Positions 1 through 10,750 of a DNA stretch of 64,000 nucleotides are shown here, in pieces. Position 1 is the stretch's first letter. Each line of letters opens with the position of its first letter. The translations under genes and the position numbers were made by a program. Under the pieces are notes generated by a model. The model had not been told where the DNA came from and ran no database searches. It saw nothing but the letters and a program-made list of their open reading frames with translations. This DNA comes from an uncultured Pseudomonas sp. (GTDB taxonomy: Bacteria; Pseudomonadota; Gammaproteobacteria; Pseudomonadales; Pseudomonadaceae), in NCBI RefSeq assembly GCF_913777995.1, contig NZ_CAJYVE010000016.1, positions 62,001 to 126,000 of the forward strand, read 5' to 3'.

Positions 1-2959
1 GGGTCGACACCACCAGCCGATCGCACATGCCGATGCCACGGCGCAGCACGTCCTCGAGGTTGTCCGGCATGCTGCGACGGTGCTCGTTCTTGGCCGGCAC
101 GTTGACGATGTAGTCATCCAGTTCATACACCCGCAGCGCATTGGAAAACACTTTTACGCGATCGATATCCGCCAGACGAGACTCGTTGTAACGCCCCTGA
201 ATCACCACTACGTCAGGGTCCTGACGCACCACCTCGGCCAGCGACGGCATCTCGTAAGCGATCTTGCCAATGATCCGTCCTGCCGCCTCCAGCTCGGACA
301 ATGGCTGGCTGAGACGATAATGGCCGACCGCGCCCGAATTGACCGCCATACCCAGGATCGAGGGCAAATGCCGCGTACAGAAAGGATTCCAGCCGCTGCG
401 TATACCAGGATCAAGCAGATAGGCGCCGGCTTCGCTATGCACCAGATTGACGTTGTAGGCAGGATCACTCACCACTCTGGGCAACCACTTCAGAGACAAG
501 GCCTGCTGCTGATTGACCAACCTGCCGTGCACCTCAGGGGCCTGCGGCGGTATGGCAGACTCATCGAGCACCACACAAGGCGTCGGGTCCCAGACCACCA
601 GGTAGCCCTGCTGACCGGCACGCAGGCACAAGTCCAGCTCGTTCAGGCCATCGCTGAAGGTGGCCTCGTCCAGCGGGCCGATGGCCTCCAGCACGTCCCG
701 GCGCACCATCAGGCAATGCCCGCCCAGCACCGTCCAGTTCTGCACCACCTGCAAGCGCTGCATATAGCCCATGGCGTCGCTCGGAACCCGCAACGAAGGC
801 CGCCCGGCGACACTTTCCATCCACAGCACCATGCCGGCATGCAGCACCCTGCCCTGTGGATCGACGATCTTCGGCCCCACGACACCCACCTCGGCGCGTT
901 GGGCATGATTGAGCAAGCATTCGATCCAGCGCTCATCCCGCACCAGCGCCTGCACGCTGAAACGCAGCAGGTAAGCGCCCCTGGCCTCGGCAAACGCCTG
1001 ATTCCACGCCGCCGCCTCGTTTTCGCCATTCGTGGCCTTGATGACCCGCAGCTTATCGGAGCCCATCTCGGCCATGGCCGACAGCCAGGCCAGGGTCTGC
1101 GGTTCCCGGCTGCCTCGATCGACGATCAATACTTCATAGTGTGGATACAAGGTATGCGTCAACAGACTCTCGACACAGCGTTCGAGCACTGACAGCTGAT
1201 CACGCACGAAGAGGATGATCGACACCAATGGCTGGTCGGCATGCAGGTACTCGACCTTGTTGAGCAGGGGCGAGACGTCATGATGAATGACGTGTTCGAT
1301 GCCGAGGCGCTGCAGATGCCCATGAGTCAGGGTTTCGCTGGCCTGGATGACCGCAGGCGATGACAACCAGTCGGCCAGGGACAGACTGCTCTCCACCAAC
1401 ACCTCGGCGATGTGCTCGATGGCGTGCGGCCCTTCTGCCTCCACGATGCGCCAGATCACATCGTGCGGTGCCAGCTCTCCATAGTGCCTATCCAGGCCGC
1501 CGACACCCAGCAAGTGCTGGCGCTCGAAGGCCAGCACCCGCCCGACATAGGGATAGCTGCGCAATAGGTCGAGGTTGAAGTCGGGCTTGAAGGCCGGCTC
1601 CCGGGATTCATCGTCGCGCAGCGCGCCCTCGTCGCTGTAGACGCATTTGAGCCCGGGCATCTGCGCCACGCGCTCAGCGAGAATCAGCAGCGCGGGCTGG
1701 ACCAGGCGGTCACCGGCACGCAGCAAGTAAACCCAGTCGGCCTGGTTCAGCAGCGGCACGATTTCATTGAGTTGCTGCAGTCCGTCACCACGCAACGGAA
1801 AATGCATCAGCTGGGCCTGCTCGGCCAACTGCGCATCGCTCAATACAACGATGGATTCCGGCGGGTAATCCTGGTCCATCAGGCTGTCGAGTGTCAGGCT
1901 CAGCAGCAGCGGGTCGTTATCGCGGTCAATCACGATCGGTACGATGCGCGGGCGGGAATGCCAGGAAGCGATGCGTTTGGGGAAAAGTTTTTTTTGCGCT
2001 GGGGTGTAGACCCGCTCAGCCAGCCACTGCTTGTACAACTCGGCGAAACTCTTGGCATAGGCGCCCACGCGGTTACGCAGCATGCCCTGGCGAGTCGCGG
2101 CAATGGCGTAGAGGCCGACCTCATCCCACTCCCGTGGTTCGAGTGCCGCGTTACGCAGCGCCACGAAGCGAGTCCAGCCCAACAGGGTCTCGGTCTTCTC
2201 CTCACGCACGGCCATCATCTGCCGCAGCCAGTCTTTCTCCACCTCGGCAACGGCAGGGATCCTGGGGTCCTGACTGAGCGCATCGGGGTGAATGCGCTCC
2301 GCCACGCTGACCGCATTAAGAGCAATCAGGTGGCTGTGGCGCAGCAGGCAGATGAACAGCGCGAAATCCAGCAGCGCCGAAAATCCCTCGCCGCCCGAGG
2401 CCAGTTGCGGCAGCAGCCTGGCTGCATCGTCGCGGCGCATCAGCGCCGCACTGAAGCCGCCCAGGTTGTTCTGCAGCAACTTGTCGAAGGCACCCAGAAT
2501 ATCTACGCCATGAAACAGGGCGTCATAGGGCACCAACCCCATGTTCTCCATACGCTCAGGCAGAACGTAGTTTTCTTGATCGATGAAATACCGCCGCGAG
2601 ACGACCAGCCCGACATCGGTATGGCGCTGCAACGCATCGGCCTGCATAGCCACGCAATGGGGGTACAGAACATCGTCATCACAGAGAAACTTGATGAACT
2701 CGCCGCCAGCCTGCTCCAGACACTTGAGCATGTTGGCCTGGAAGCCCAGGCGCTGCGGATTGGCCAGATAGCGAACTGGATGCCGGGCGTCTACGACGCA
2801 CTCGTCGAAAACGGCCTTGATTTCTCCGGTCTGGCAGTCATCGCAAACGATGATCTCAAGGTTCGACCAGGTCTGCGCCAACGCACTGTCGAGGGCAGCA
2901 CGGAAGAAGCGAGGGTTGAATGCGGGGATGACGATACTGACGAGGGGGACTGAATTCAC
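1..2959 (-). CDS. Large multidomain glycosyltransferase, probably for flagellin (3' end outside window)
   Basis: About 986 residues are visible before the window edge. The GTG start gives MNSVPLVSIVIPAFNP, the opening strand of a GT2 (GT-A) fold. An acidic KFLCDDD segment near residue 90 is the likely nucleotide-sugar/metal site. A second GT2-like segment (QPLVSIILFVRD) starts near residue 578, and the visible C-terminal part resembles the last third of the 1174-residue glycosyltransferase at 24942-28466, its paralogue. Family knowledge: in Pseudomonas, large transferases next to flgL and fliC (Fgt proteins) glycosylate flagellin. The position directly after flgL, 91 bases away on the same strand, fits. 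The start is supported by alignment with the paralogue's N-terminus; no strong ribosome binding site is seen. Sugar specificity cannot be read from the sequence. Confidence 0.85.
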   Translation of the reverse strand, partial: MNSVPLVSIVIPAFNPRFFRAALDSALAQTWSNLEIIVCDDCQTGEIKAVFDECVVDARHPVRYLANPQRLGFQANMLKCLEQAGGEFIKFLCDDDVLYPHCVAMQADALQRHTDVGLVVSRRYFIDQENYVLPERMENMGLVPYDALFHGVDILGAFDKLLQNNLGGFSAALMRRDDAARLLPQLASGGEGFSALLDFALFICLLRHSHLIALNAVSVAERIHPDALSQDPRIPAVAEVEKDWLRQMMAVREEKTETLLGWTRFVALRNAALEPREWDEVGLYAIAATRQGMLRNRVGAYAKSFAELYKQWLAERVYTPAQKKLFPKRIASWHSRPRIVPIVIDRDNDPLLLSLTLDSLMDQDYPPESIVVLSDAQLAEQAQLMHFPLRGDGLQQLNEIVPLLNQADWVYLLRAGDRLVQPALLILAERVAQMPGLKCVYSDEGALRDDESREPAFKPDFNLDLLRSYPYVGRVLAFERQHLLGVGGLDRHYGELAPHDVIWRIVEAEGPHAIEHIAEVLVESSLSLADWLSSPAVIQASETLTHGHLQRLGIEHVIHHDVSPLLNKVEYLHADQPLVSIILFVRDQLSVLERCVESLLTHTLYPHYEVLIVDRGSREPQTLAWLSAMAEMGSDKLRVIKATNGENEAAAWNQAFAEARGAYLLRFSVQALVRDERWIECLLNHAQRAEVGVVGPKIVDPQGRVLHAGMVLWMESVAGRPSLRVPSDAMGYMQRLQVVQNWTVLGGHCLMVRRDVLEAIGPLDEATFSDGLNELDLCLRAGQQGYLVVWDPTPCVVLDESAIPPQAPEVHGRLVNQQQALSLKWLPRVVSDPAYNVNLVHSEAGAYLLDPGIRSGWNPFCTRHLPSILGMAVNSGAVGHYRLSQPLSELEAAGRIIGKIAYEMPSLAEVVRQDPDVVVIQGRYNESRLADIDRVKVFSNALRVYELDDYIVNVPAKNEHRRSMPDNLEDVLRRGIGMCDRLVVST

Positions 2960-3050
2960 GATGAGGACCCACAGGCGGCGTGAAGGGCTCGCACCGTGAG
3001 CCCTCCGTTGCCACTGAAAAAAGACGGCTGGCTATGCTCGGAAACAGGCT

Positions 3051-4640
3051 TTACAGCATGCTGAACAGGCTGAGTTTGGAAGTTTGCAGGAACACCTGTT
3101 GAGACGCATCGAGCATGGTTTTCTGAAGCGTCAGGCGCGAAGCGGATTCGAACGGATCGGCCTGGGTGTACGAGTCGGACTCCAGCTTGTTGTTGCCCTT
3201 GAGCAGATCGTTTGTCGTGCCCTGTGCCGAGGCGGCCACCATCCGCGCACCGATACCGGAAATCGCCGTAGCGACCTGCTCGGTAGCACTGGTGAGGTTG
3301 CCCAAGGCCGAATTGACGGCATTGGTGAGCTTCTGCGTGGCGACCAGGTTGCCATCTGCCGGCGTGGTCAGGACCGCGATGAAATCGCTCAAGGTATTGA
3401 GCACGTTCTGGGTCTGATGGGTATTGGCCTCCACCACGAAGGTATCGCCATCCTGCGGTGTGCCCGCAACAGTGAAGTTGATACCGGCGGCGTTGATCGA
3501 CGGGCCAAAGCCCGTGCCGGTGGCAATCGGCGGCTTGCCGTTGGTGACCGGTGACGCATACAGCTCATAGCCCGTGGTGGTGAACTTGAGGGTTGCACCA
3601 CCGGACGGGAAAGTATTGTTGAACGCCGCTCTGTCCGCCACCGTGGTCCCGACCTCGGACTGGGTGATGGTGGCTGTGGAAGCATTGCCCGGGCTGCGCG
3701 ATACCGCGATGTCCGGCGGGGTAGCGTCCAGGGTGTAGGTGCGCCCCAGCAGCGCCGCCTCGGCGGTGCTGGCACTGGCCGCTTCAGCCTGGGACAGGTT
3801 GACGTTCAGGTTCAGGTCGACCCCGCGGAAGGTGATGGTCTGGGTGGTAGACGTGTTGAACTTGAAGTCGCCTGCCGTACTCGCGTCGGTGGTGACGTCG
3901 GTACCGTTACGGTCGGTGATCAGCAGCTTAGGGCCACTGACGAAGGAGACCGTGTAGGGCTCGCCGCCCAGGAAGCCCGAGTTGTACGCAGAGGTAGACG
4001 ACACCGTCCCTCCTGCCAGACCGACCTTGCCATCATCGGTCGCCGGCGAGGTCAGCGTAGTGCTGGCGCGGGTAGTGTTGACCGCCTGTTCGAAGGCCTC
4101 GTAGCCCGTGGTGTTGGCGGCGAGGACCAGGCCATCGCCTACCGCCAGGCCGACACCCGTCTGGTTGCCATGATAGGTGTAGGAGCCATCGGCGTTTGTC
4201 GAGTAAGGCGGCTGCGAACCGTCGGAACCGGAGAACAGGTACAGGCCGTTGGCGTCCTGGGTATTCATCAGGCCGAGGACCTGCTTCTGCAACTCCTTGA
4301 GCTCGGCGGCAGTGGACTGCCGATCGGCGTCGGTGTAGGAACCATTGCCAGCCTGGATCACCAGTTCACGGACCCGTTGCAGGGCGTCACGAATGCTCTC
4401 CAACGCAGTCTCGGCATTGGCGCCGTTGTTGTTGATCGCCGTGATGTTGGACGAATACTGGTCGAGCATCGCGTTCTGCTGCGCCAGCTGCAGCACACGC
4501 GCGGCACCGATCGGGTCGTCGCTGGCGGTATTGAGCTTGACCTGGCTGCTGACCTCTTCGCCGGTCTTGATGAACTTGGCGTAGTTACGCTGATAGTTGG
4601 CCGCCGAGGCTTCGTAAATCTGGCCAGTGGAAATGCGCAT
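3051..4640 (-). CDS. flgL: Flagellar hook-associated protein 3 (hook-filament junction)
   Basis: 529 residues. The N-terminus (MRISTGQIYEAS) and the C-terminal helix (DASQQVFLQTSKLSLFSML) are the conserved coiled-coil ends shared by flagellin and FlgL. The middle third is variable and rich in Thr, Ser and Gly. FlgL forms the 11-subunit ring joining the hook (via FlgK) to the filament and is exported by the flagellar type III system without a cleaved signal. A strong AAGGAGT ribosome binding site precedes the ATG. flgK ends 13 bases upstream, so it is the last gene of the flgFGHIJKL transcript. It is longer than the about 317-residue enteric protein; long FlgL proteins are usual in Pseudomonas. 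Confidence 0.97.
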   Translation of the reverse strand: MRISTGQIYEASAANYQRNYAKFIKTGEEVSSQVKLNTASDDPIGAARVLQLAQQNAMLDQYSSNITAINNNGANAETALESIRDALQRVRELVIQAGNGSYTDADRQSTAAELKELQKQVLGLMNTQDANGLYLFSGSDGSQPPYSTNADGSYTYHGNQTGVGLAVGDGLVLAANTTGYEAFEQAVNTTRASTTLTSPATDDGKVGLAGGTVSSTSAYNSGFLGGEPYTVSFVSGPKLLITDRNGTDVTTDASTAGDFKFNTSTTQTITFRGVDLNLNVNLSQAEAASASTAEAALLGRTYTLDATPPDIAVSRSPGNASTATITQSEVGTTVADRAAFNNTFPSGGATLKFTTTGYELYASPVTNGKPPIATGTGFGPSINAAGINFTVAGTPQDGDTFVVEANTHQTQNVLNTLSDFIAVLTTPADGNLVATQKLTNAVNSALGNLTSATEQVATAISGIGARMVAASAQGTTNDLLKGNNKLESDSYTQADPFESASRLTLQKTMLDASQQVFLQTSKLSLFSML

Positions 4641-4653
4641 GGTCTACGACTCC

Positions 4654-6723
4654 TTAAAGACTGTTGATCAGCGTGCTGAAGATGGTCTGCGCCGCCTTGA
4701 TGATCTGCGAAGAGGCGGTGTAGTACTGCTGGTACTTGACCAGGTTGGCCGCTTCCTCATCCAGCGACACGCCCGACACGCCATCACGAGCCGTTTTGGC
4801 CTGAGCCAGAACGGCGTCCGTAGCGGTTACATCGCTCTTCCCCTGGCCAGCCTGGGTACCGACCGTAGAGACAAGCTGGCCATAGGCGCTGGAAATGCTG
4901 GTGCCCACGCTGCCATCAGACACACCGACAGTGCGTGCGGTCTGCAAGCCAGCCAGCACGGTGGCGTTGCGGTTATCCGAGGACCCCGCACCGGTCAGGC
5001 TGATGCTGAAGGTATCGTTGGCATTCGGCGTGCCGGAAACGGTCATCTCGACGGTGAACGACTGCTGGGTCGAGCTGCTGTCGGTGTAACCGATGTTGAG
5101 CTTCAGGGTGTTGCTCTGACCCTGGATGATACTGCCGGTAATCGGGTTGCCACTCTGATCGTTGACCGGCGCGCCCTGGGCGTTGACCAGCGAGTAACTC
5201 TGGATGCCGCCACTCGCAGTGCCCATGACCAGACGCATCGGCGTGGCGCCCTTGAGGCCGTTCTGCAGGTCGAGCAGCTTGGTCGAATCGTAGATGTCCG
5301 GCTTGGTGGTCAGCACCGGTTGGGTGAAGCCGCCGGTGCCGCTGTTGCTCACCCCCGCCGCCGCAGTCAGCGGTGCAGCCGCGGCGAAGTCCTGGGGATC
5401 CTTCATGATCACCGAGATACCCGAGGCACCATTGACGGTCGGGGTAACCTTGAACACGTCGCCTGCTGCGACCGTGCCGACGCTTAACGAGGTGATCGAG
5501 AAGCCTTCGATACCGCCGGCTGGCGTTGCCGCTGCGGGAGGCGAGGTGGTCTCGAGGGTGCCGCTGCCGACACTTTCGCCATTCGGCAGGCGGCGCACGG
5601 TGTAGGCCGAGGCACTGGTGAAAGTGACTTCGTAATCGTTGCCGGTCAGCTTGCTGCTGTCGGTGATGGCAACGTTCAGGTTACCGGTACCGGTGTTGCC
5701 TACCTTGCCAACGCTGCGCTGCGACATGGCGTCGGCGGAGTTGATATCGCTGAACAGCGCCGTACCGAACTTGCCCTTGAGGTCGATACCTTGGGCCAGC
5801 TGGGTATTGACCTGGTCGGCCAGCACCATGCTGACACGGCCCAGTTCGTTGAAGGCCGGTGTCAGAACGTCGGAGCGATAGCGCAGCAGACCACCGATGG
5901 TGCCGCCGGTCACGACCGAAGTGACATCGGTCGGCGTGCCGCCGTAATAGACCTGCAGGTTGTACTGAGTTGGATCGGTCGAGCTGGGTGCGGCATCCAT
6001 CCGGTACGACGTGCCCGCGACCACCAGCGATTGGCCGGTGCCGGTGTAAACGTCGAACCCGGTATTGTTTTCCACGACCTTGACACCAATCAGCTCGTTG
6101 AGCTTGCGCACTGCTTCGTTGCGCGAGTCCATGAGGCTGTTGGCCGACGTGTTGCCCGCCGACGCCTGGGTAATCTGCTTGTTGAGGCTGGCAATGGTGC
6201 TGGTCAGCGTATTGACGTTATCGGCCACGCTTTTGAGCTGGGTGTTGATATTGTCGTTCTGCGAGCTGAGCTGGGCCGCGATGGAATTGAAACGCGAGCT
6301 CAGCGCGGAGGCCTGGGTCAGCAGCGCCGAACGCTCAGCCGACGTGGTGGCACTGGCCGAAACCGACTGCATCTTGGTAAAGAAACTGGCCAGCTGCGCA
6401 GCGATCCCCGTGGTGCTGTCCGACAGCATGGTGTCGATCTTGTTGGCCTGAGTGGAGAACGCCGTGGCCTCGGCACTCAGTGCCGTGCTGTTCTGCAACT
6501 GGGTTTCCAGGTAGCCGTTGTAGATGCGTCGCACGTCGGACACGGTGGTGCCGCTGCCGATGTAACCGATGCCCACACCGATGCTGATCGGCGTCGAGGC
6601 AGTGGTCTGAACCTGCTGGCGCGAATAGCCGGCGGTGTCCACGTTGGCGGTGTTGTTGCCAATGGTGGCGATCGCAGCACTACTGGCATTCAGCCCTGAG
6701 AGTCCAATATTGATCAGCGACAT
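4654..6723 (-). CDS. flgK: Flagellar hook-associated protein 1
   Basis: 689 residues. It begins MSLINIGLSGLNASSAAI and continues with the rod/hook-family signature NTANVDTAGYSRQQVQ. It ends with the conserved helix containing EEAANLVKYQQYYTASSQ. FlgK is the first junction protein on the hook tip. The central region is a long variable insert of small beta-rich domains, longer than in enterics (about 550 residues) and typical of Pseudomonas. It is in the flgF-L operon, 11 bases after flgJ, with a modest AAGG ribosome binding site 8 bases before the ATG. Confidence 0.97.
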   Translation of the reverse strand: MSLINIGLSGLNASSAAIATIGNNTANVDTAGYSRQQVQTTASTPISIGVGIGYIGSGTTVSDVRRIYNGYLETQLQNSTALSAEATAFSTQANKIDTMLSDSTTGIAAQLASFFTKMQSVSASATTSAERSALLTQASALSSRFNSIAAQLSSQNDNINTQLKSVADNVNTLTSTIASLNKQITQASAGNTSANSLMDSRNEAVRKLNELIGVKVVENNTGFDVYTGTGQSLVVAGTSYRMDAAPSSTDPTQYNLQVYYGGTPTDVTSVVTGGTIGGLLRYRSDVLTPAFNELGRVSMVLADQVNTQLAQGIDLKGKFGTALFSDINSADAMSQRSVGKVGNTGTGNLNVAITDSSKLTGNDYEVTFTSASAYTVRRLPNGESVGSGTLETTSPPAAATPAGGIEGFSITSLSVGTVAAGDVFKVTPTVNGASGISVIMKDPQDFAAAAPLTAAAGVSNSGTGGFTQPVLTTKPDIYDSTKLLDLQNGLKGATPMRLVMGTASGGIQSYSLVNAQGAPVNDQSGNPITGSIIQGQSNTLKLNIGYTDSSSTQQSFTVEMTVSGTPNANDTFSISLTGAGSSDNRNATVLAGLQTARTVGVSDGSVGTSISSAYGQLVSTVGTQAGQGKSDVTATDAVLAQAKTARDGVSGVSLDEEAANLVKYQQYYTASSQIIKAAQTIFSTLINSL

Positions 6724-6734
6724 GATTCAAGCCT

Positions 6735-7997
6735 TCATAAAGTCGTGGAAGAGTCCGATACGGCGGCGTAGTTCTGGTAACTCTTCATCTGCTTAGCGAT
6801 CTGGGAAATCTTGCTGGCGTAGTCCGGGTCGGTGGCGTAGCCAGCTTTCTGCAATTCTTTTACAAACTGTTCCGGGTTATCGGCCGAATTGACCACTTCT
6901 TTATAGCGGCTGTTGTTCTGCAACAAGCTCACCAGGTCGTGGAAGCTGTCGGCGTAGGAGTCGTAGGCACGGAAGTCAGCGGTCTCCTTGACCATCTTGC
7001 CCTCGCGGAACTCACTGGTGACGGCACGCGCTTCGGCGCCCTTCCAACTGCCCATGGCCTTGATGCCGAACAGGTTGTGGCTGCTGCTGCCGTCGTTCTG
7101 ACGCATGATCGACTTGCCCCAACCGGTTTCGAGGGCCGCCTGGGCAACCAGCATGATCGGATCGACGCCGATGCGTGCAGCGGCGTCCTTGGCCAACGGC
7201 AGCATGGTGGCGACGAACTGGTCGGCGTTGCCAAATGCACGTTTGGCGGGGGCCAGCGGTGGCTGGGCGATGCTGCGGCTGACCTCGGCGGGGGTCGCGA
7301 AGTCCGGGTTGCGCGTCCAGTCACCGTTGGCGCGGGCGATCAGCTCGCGCCCGGACACACCACTCGACGCCCCTGGCACATCGATACGCTTGTTGCCCTG
7401 CCCTTCGGCTGCCGTGGTCGCCGACGGCACGATACCGGCCAGCAGGCGGTCAGTGAGCTTGCTGGGCAGCGACAGGCGCCGCGAGTTGAGCATGGCCATG
7501 TCATTGCGCGCCTGCCCCGAGGCTTCGCCAGCGGCCAGCGCCTGGGAGGCGGAACGCGAACGGTTGGCCCACAGCGGTTGCTGATAGATGCCCGTGGCCA
7601 GCGCCGGTTGAGCCGCCTTGTCTGCCGGCTGCGTTGCAGCGTCGGCGACCGGCGTGTGCTTGACGCCCTTGTCCTTGGACAGTTGGCGCATCAGCACGTC
7701 CTGCAAGCCGATACCATTGCCACGGGTCGACAGGGTCACCGCCAACTGCTGGTCATACATGTCCTGATACTGGCGGGTGGCGGCCGTATTCATCGGGTTG
7801 TCCTTGGCCAGCACCTCGTTGGCCGAACGCATGGCCTTGAGCATCTGGCTGACGAACAGCGACTCGAACTCGCGGGCTACCTTGCGCAGGTTTTCCGGGC
7901 TGTCCTTGTCGCCGCCCTTCAAAGAGGCCAGGCGATTGACGTCGGTATAGGCACCCGAATCGACAGTGGACGAGGCCGGGCTCTTGGGCATATCCAT
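6735..7997 (-). CDS. flgJ: Rod-capping scaffold and peptidoglycan hydrolase FlgJ
   Basis: 420 residues in two domains. Residues about 35-105 are the rod-binding domain (FESLFVSQMLKAMR). Residues about 255-415 are a glucosaminidase-family domain with AQAALETGWG, whose Glu290 is the likely catalytic acid, and the SSSHNLFGIKA motif. FlgJ is exported by the flagellar apparatus and opens the peptidoglycan so the rod can pass. A low-complexity linker (about 110-250) makes it longer than the 313-residue Salmonella protein. GAGGA lies 8 bases before the chosen ATG; a second ATG two codons later is possible. It is followed by flgK after 11 bases. Confidence 0.96.
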   Translation of the reverse strand: MDMPKSPASSTVDSGAYTDVNRLASLKGGDKDSPENLRKVAREFESLFVSQMLKAMRSANEVLAKDNPMNTAATRQYQDMYDQQLAVTLSTRGNGIGLQDVLMRQLSKDKGVKHTPVADAATQPADKAAQPALATGIYQQPLWANRSRSASQALAAGEASGQARNDMAMLNSRRLSLPSKLTDRLLAGIVPSATTAAEGQGNKRIDVPGASSGVSGRELIARANGDWTRNPDFATPAEVSRSIAQPPLAPAKRAFGNADQFVATMLPLAKDAAARIGVDPIMLVAQAALETGWGKSIMRQNDGSSSHNLFGIKAMGSWKGAEARAVTSEFREGKMVKETADFRAYDSYADSFHDLVSLLQNNSRYKEVVNSADNPEQFVKELQKAGYATDPDYASKISQIAKQMKSYQNYAAVSDSSTTL

Positions 7998-8007
7998 CGA
8001 CGCGTCC

Positions 8008-9117
8008 TCAGATCACGATCAGGTCGGCCTGCAACGCACCGGCCTGCTTCAGGGCTTCAAGAATGGCCATCAGGTCGCCAGGCGCGGCGCCCACCTGGTT
8101 CACCGCACGGACGATCTCATCGAGCGTGGTACCAGGGCCGAACTTGAACATCGGCTTCATTTCCTGCTGCGCATTGACCTTGGAGCGCGGCACCACCACG
8201 GTCTGACCACCGGAGAGCGCGCCCGGCTGACTGACGATCGGGTCTTCGGTGATGGTCACGGTCAGGCTGCCGTGGGTGACCGCAGCCGGTGAAACCTTGA
8301 CGTTCTGGCCGATGACGATGGTGCCGGTACGCGAGTTGATCACTACCTTGGCCGAAGCCTGGCCCGGATTGATCTCGATGTTTTCCAGTATCGACAGATA
8401 GTCGACGCGCTGGGCCGGGTCCAGTGGCGCGGTCACACGCACCGAGCCTCCATCCAGAGCCTGGGCCACACCAGGGCCAAGCATGTCGTTGATCTTGTCG
8501 ACGATACGCTTGGCAGTGGTGAAGTCGGAGCGGTTGAGGTTCAGGGTCAGCGAGTTGCCCTGGTTGAAGCCGCTCGGTACCGCACGCTCCACTGTGGCAC
8601 CGCCGGGAATACGGCCGGCAGACGGAACGTTGACGGTGATCCTCGAACCATCCGCGCCACCGGCGTCGAAACCACCGACCACCAGGTTGCCCTGGGCCAC
8701 GGCGTAGACGTTGCCATCGATACCCTTGAGCGGGGTCATCAACAGACTGCCACCGCGCAGGCTCTTGGAGTTACCAATGGACGACACGGTGATGTCCACG
8801 ACCTGGCCAGGCTTGGCGAAGGGAGGTAGATCCGCGTACACGGCCACCGCCGCAACGTTCTTGAGCTGTACGGTGCCGGAGCCTGCCGGCACCTTGATAC
8901 CGAACTGGGCCAGCATGTTGTTGAAGGTCTGCAGCGTGAACGGCGTCTGGGTGGTCTGGTCGCCGGTGCCATTGAGGCCCACGACCAGGCCGTAGCCGAT
9001 CAGCTGGTTGGTCCGTACGCCAGAGATGCTGGCGATGTCTTTCAGACGCTCGGCCTGGACCGCGAAGGATGCGGTGCACAACAGAACGGCGGCGATCAGT
9101 TTCTTCAAGGCGATCAT
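8008..9117 (-). CDS. flgI: Flagellar P-ring protein
   Basis: 369 residues, the normal FlgI length. The start was set at [13 protein letters not shown] because it opens a clear Sec signal peptide (cleavage likely after AVQA) followed by the conserved mature start [13 protein letters not shown]. The 40-codon upstream extension of the open frame lacks family similarity. FlgI assembles in the periplasm around the distal rod as the peptidoglycan bushing, helped by the chaperone FlgA encoded at 17332. The conserved [16 protein letters not shown] segment is intact. It lies 13 bases after flgH and 10 before flgJ. Confidence 0.97.
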   Translation of the reverse strand: MIALKKLIAAVLLCTASFAVQAERLKDIASISGVRTNQLIGYGLVVGLNGTGDQTTQTPFTLQTFNNMLAQFGIKVPAGSGTVQLKNVAAVAVYADLPPFAKPGQVVDITVSSIGNSKSLRGGSLLMTPLKGIDGNVYAVAQGNLVVGGFDAGGADGSRITVNVPSAGRIPGGATVERAVPSGFNQGNSLTLNLNRSDFTTAKRIVDKINDMLGPGVAQALDGGSVRVTAPLDPAQRVDYLSILENIEINPGQASAKVVINSRTGTIVIGQNVKVSPAAVTHGSLTVTITEDPIVSQPGALSGGQTVVVPRSKVNAQQEMKPMFKFGPGTTLDEIVRAVNQVGAAPGDLMAILEALKQAGALQADLIVI

Positions 9118-9130
9118 GGCTATCCCGCGA

Positions 9131-9844
9131 TCAGAAAGGGAACAACGGACTGAGGAAGAAGCGATCGAACCAGCCTGGCTGGCTGGAGTCGGCGAAGGCT
9201 CCGGTACCCGAATAGGTAATCCGTGCATCGGCCACACGGGTCGACGACACGGTATTGTCCGTGGCGATATCGTCAGCGCGGATCAGCCCGGCGATACGCA
9301 CCAGCTCATTGCCGGTGTTGAGTGTCATCCATTTCTCGCCACGTACCGACAGGATGCCGTTGGGCAGCACGTCGGCCACGGTCACGGTCACCGAACCGGT
9401 CAGGCTATTGCTCTGCGCCGCCTTGCCATCACCCTTGGTGGTGCGGGCACCGCTGTAGCCGGCGTTGAGGCTCAGGTCGTTGCTGCCGATCGGGTTGTTG
9501 GTGGTCAGCCCGGAGCCGAACAGCGAAGTCAGGCCGATGCTGTTGGTGCTGTTCTTGCTGAGATCGGAACTGGCCGCCTTGCTGGCGGCCATGCGCTCGG
9601 ACAGGGTGATGGTGATGATGTCACCGACCCGGAACGCCTTGCGGTCGCCATAGAGGTTCTGCTCGAAACCGGCCTGGTAGATGGCGCCATTGTTGGCCGC
9701 CGCCGACATCGGCGTGCGCGGCAACACCGGAGCGTAGTAAGGGTCATCGGGCTTGGCGGTCGGCGCCACGCAGCCGCTCATCAGCAAAGCAGCGCACAGT
9801 GGAGCGACCAGCACGGGAAAACGCAGAACAGAAAAGCGCTTCAT
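9131..9844 (-). CDS. flgH: Flagellar L-ring lipoprotein
   Basis: 237 residues. It has a lipoprotein signal peptide with lipobox LMSGC, so Cys25 should be lipidated and the protein anchored in the outer membrane as the L ring. The conserved FlgH core [16 protein letters not shown] and the C-terminal [13 protein letters not shown]...[10 protein letters not shown] segments are present. It lies between flgG and flgI in the flgF-L operon. Confidence 0.97.
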   Translation of the reverse strand: MKRFSVLRFPVLVAPLCAALLMSGCVAPTAKPDDPYYAPVLPRTPMSAAANNGAIYQAGFEQNLYGDRKAFRVGDIITITLSERMAASKAASSDLSKNSTNSIGLTSLFGSGLTTNNPIGSNDLSLNAGYSGARTTKGDGKAAQSNSLTGSVTVTVADVLPNGILSVRGEKWMTLNTGNELVRIAGLIRADDIATDNTVSSTRVADARITYSGTGAFADSSQPGWFDRFFLSPLFPF

Positions 9845-9915
9845 GACTCTTGAAACCTCGCGGTGTAGCAGGCGCCGTGACGGCGCCTTGACGGATTGAG
9901 CAGGTGCATCAGTTC

Positions 9916-10704
9916 TTACAGGTTTTGTACCAGGTTCTGCATCATCTGATCGGCGGTCGAGATCACCTTGGAGTTCATCTCGTAGGCACGCTGGGTGGTG
10001 ATCATGTTCACCAGTTCCTCGACCGTGCTGACGTTGGAGTTTTCCAGGGTGTTCTGCAGCACCGGACCCAGACCGTTGAGGCCGGGCTGGCCGACGTTCG
10101 GCGCGCCGCTGGACGCGGTCTCGACGAACAGGTTGCCGCCCATGGCCTGCAGGCCGGCCGGGTTGATGAAGTCGGCGGTCTGGATGTTGCCGATCACCTG
10201 CGGCGTTGCAGTGGCGCCGGCCAGGGTCACCGATACGGTGCCGTCCTGAGCGACGGTGAAGGTCTGCGCGTTCTGCGGCACGACGATGGCCGGTTCCAGG
10301 GCAAAACCGTTGGAGGTGACGATCTGGCCGTTGGCGTTGAGGTGAAAGGTGCCGTCACGGGTATAGGCCAGGGTGCCGTCAGGCTGCATGATCTGGAAGA
10401 AACCGCGACCGTTGACCGCCATGTCCAGCGGGTTTTCCGTGGTCTGCAGGCTGCCGGCGACGAAGCTCTTCTGGGTGCCGACGATGCGCACACCGGTACC
10501 GACCTGCAGGCCCGAAGGCAGCTCGCTGTCCTGGGTGGACTGCGCGCCGGGCTGACGCTTGATCTGGTACAGCAGGTCCTGGAACTCGGCACGATCGCGC
10601 TTGAAGCCGGTGGTCGAGACGTTGGCCAGGTTGTTGGAAATGGTCGTCAGGTTGGTGTCTTGGGCAGACAGGCCGGTCTTGGCGACGTAGAGAGCTGGAA
10701 GCAT
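9916..10704 (-). CDS. flgG: Flagellar distal rod protein
   Basis: 262 residues, standard length. The N-terminal rod signature is present ([27 protein letters not shown], read in pieces), and the C-terminal coiled-coil helix [20 protein letters not shown] is typical of FlgG. FlgG polymerises into the distal rod, which crosses the P and L rings. It follows flgF by 46 bases. The ATG start has a GGAG-type ribosome binding site upstream. Confidence 0.97.
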   Translation of the reverse strand: MLPALYVAKTGLSAQDTNLTTISNNLANVSTTGFKRDRAEFQDLLYQIKRQPGAQSTQDSELPSGLQVGTGVRIVGTQKSFVAGSLQTTENPLDMAVNGRGFFQIMQPDGTLAYTRDGTFHLNANGQIVTSNGFALEPAIVVPQNAQTFTVAQDGTVSVTLAGATATPQVIGNIQTADFINPAGLQAMGGNLFVETASSGAPNVGQPGLNGLGPVLQNTLENSNVSTVEELVNMITTQRAYEMNSKVISTADQMMQNLVQNL

Positions 10705-10750
10705 GAAATTTCTCCTCGGGCGCCGACTTACCGGCGCGAGCTGTCAATGG

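Noticed and set aside
1772-2953. Long plus-strand open frame (393 codons) and a similar one at 80-1192
   Set aside because: Both lie antisense to the glycosyltransferase; their translations are His/Gln/Arg-rich with no domain, as expected for shadows in high-GC DNA.
9118-9237. 40-codon upstream extension of flgI
   Set aside because: It would bury the signal peptide and overlap flgH; the FlgI family starts at the signal peptide.
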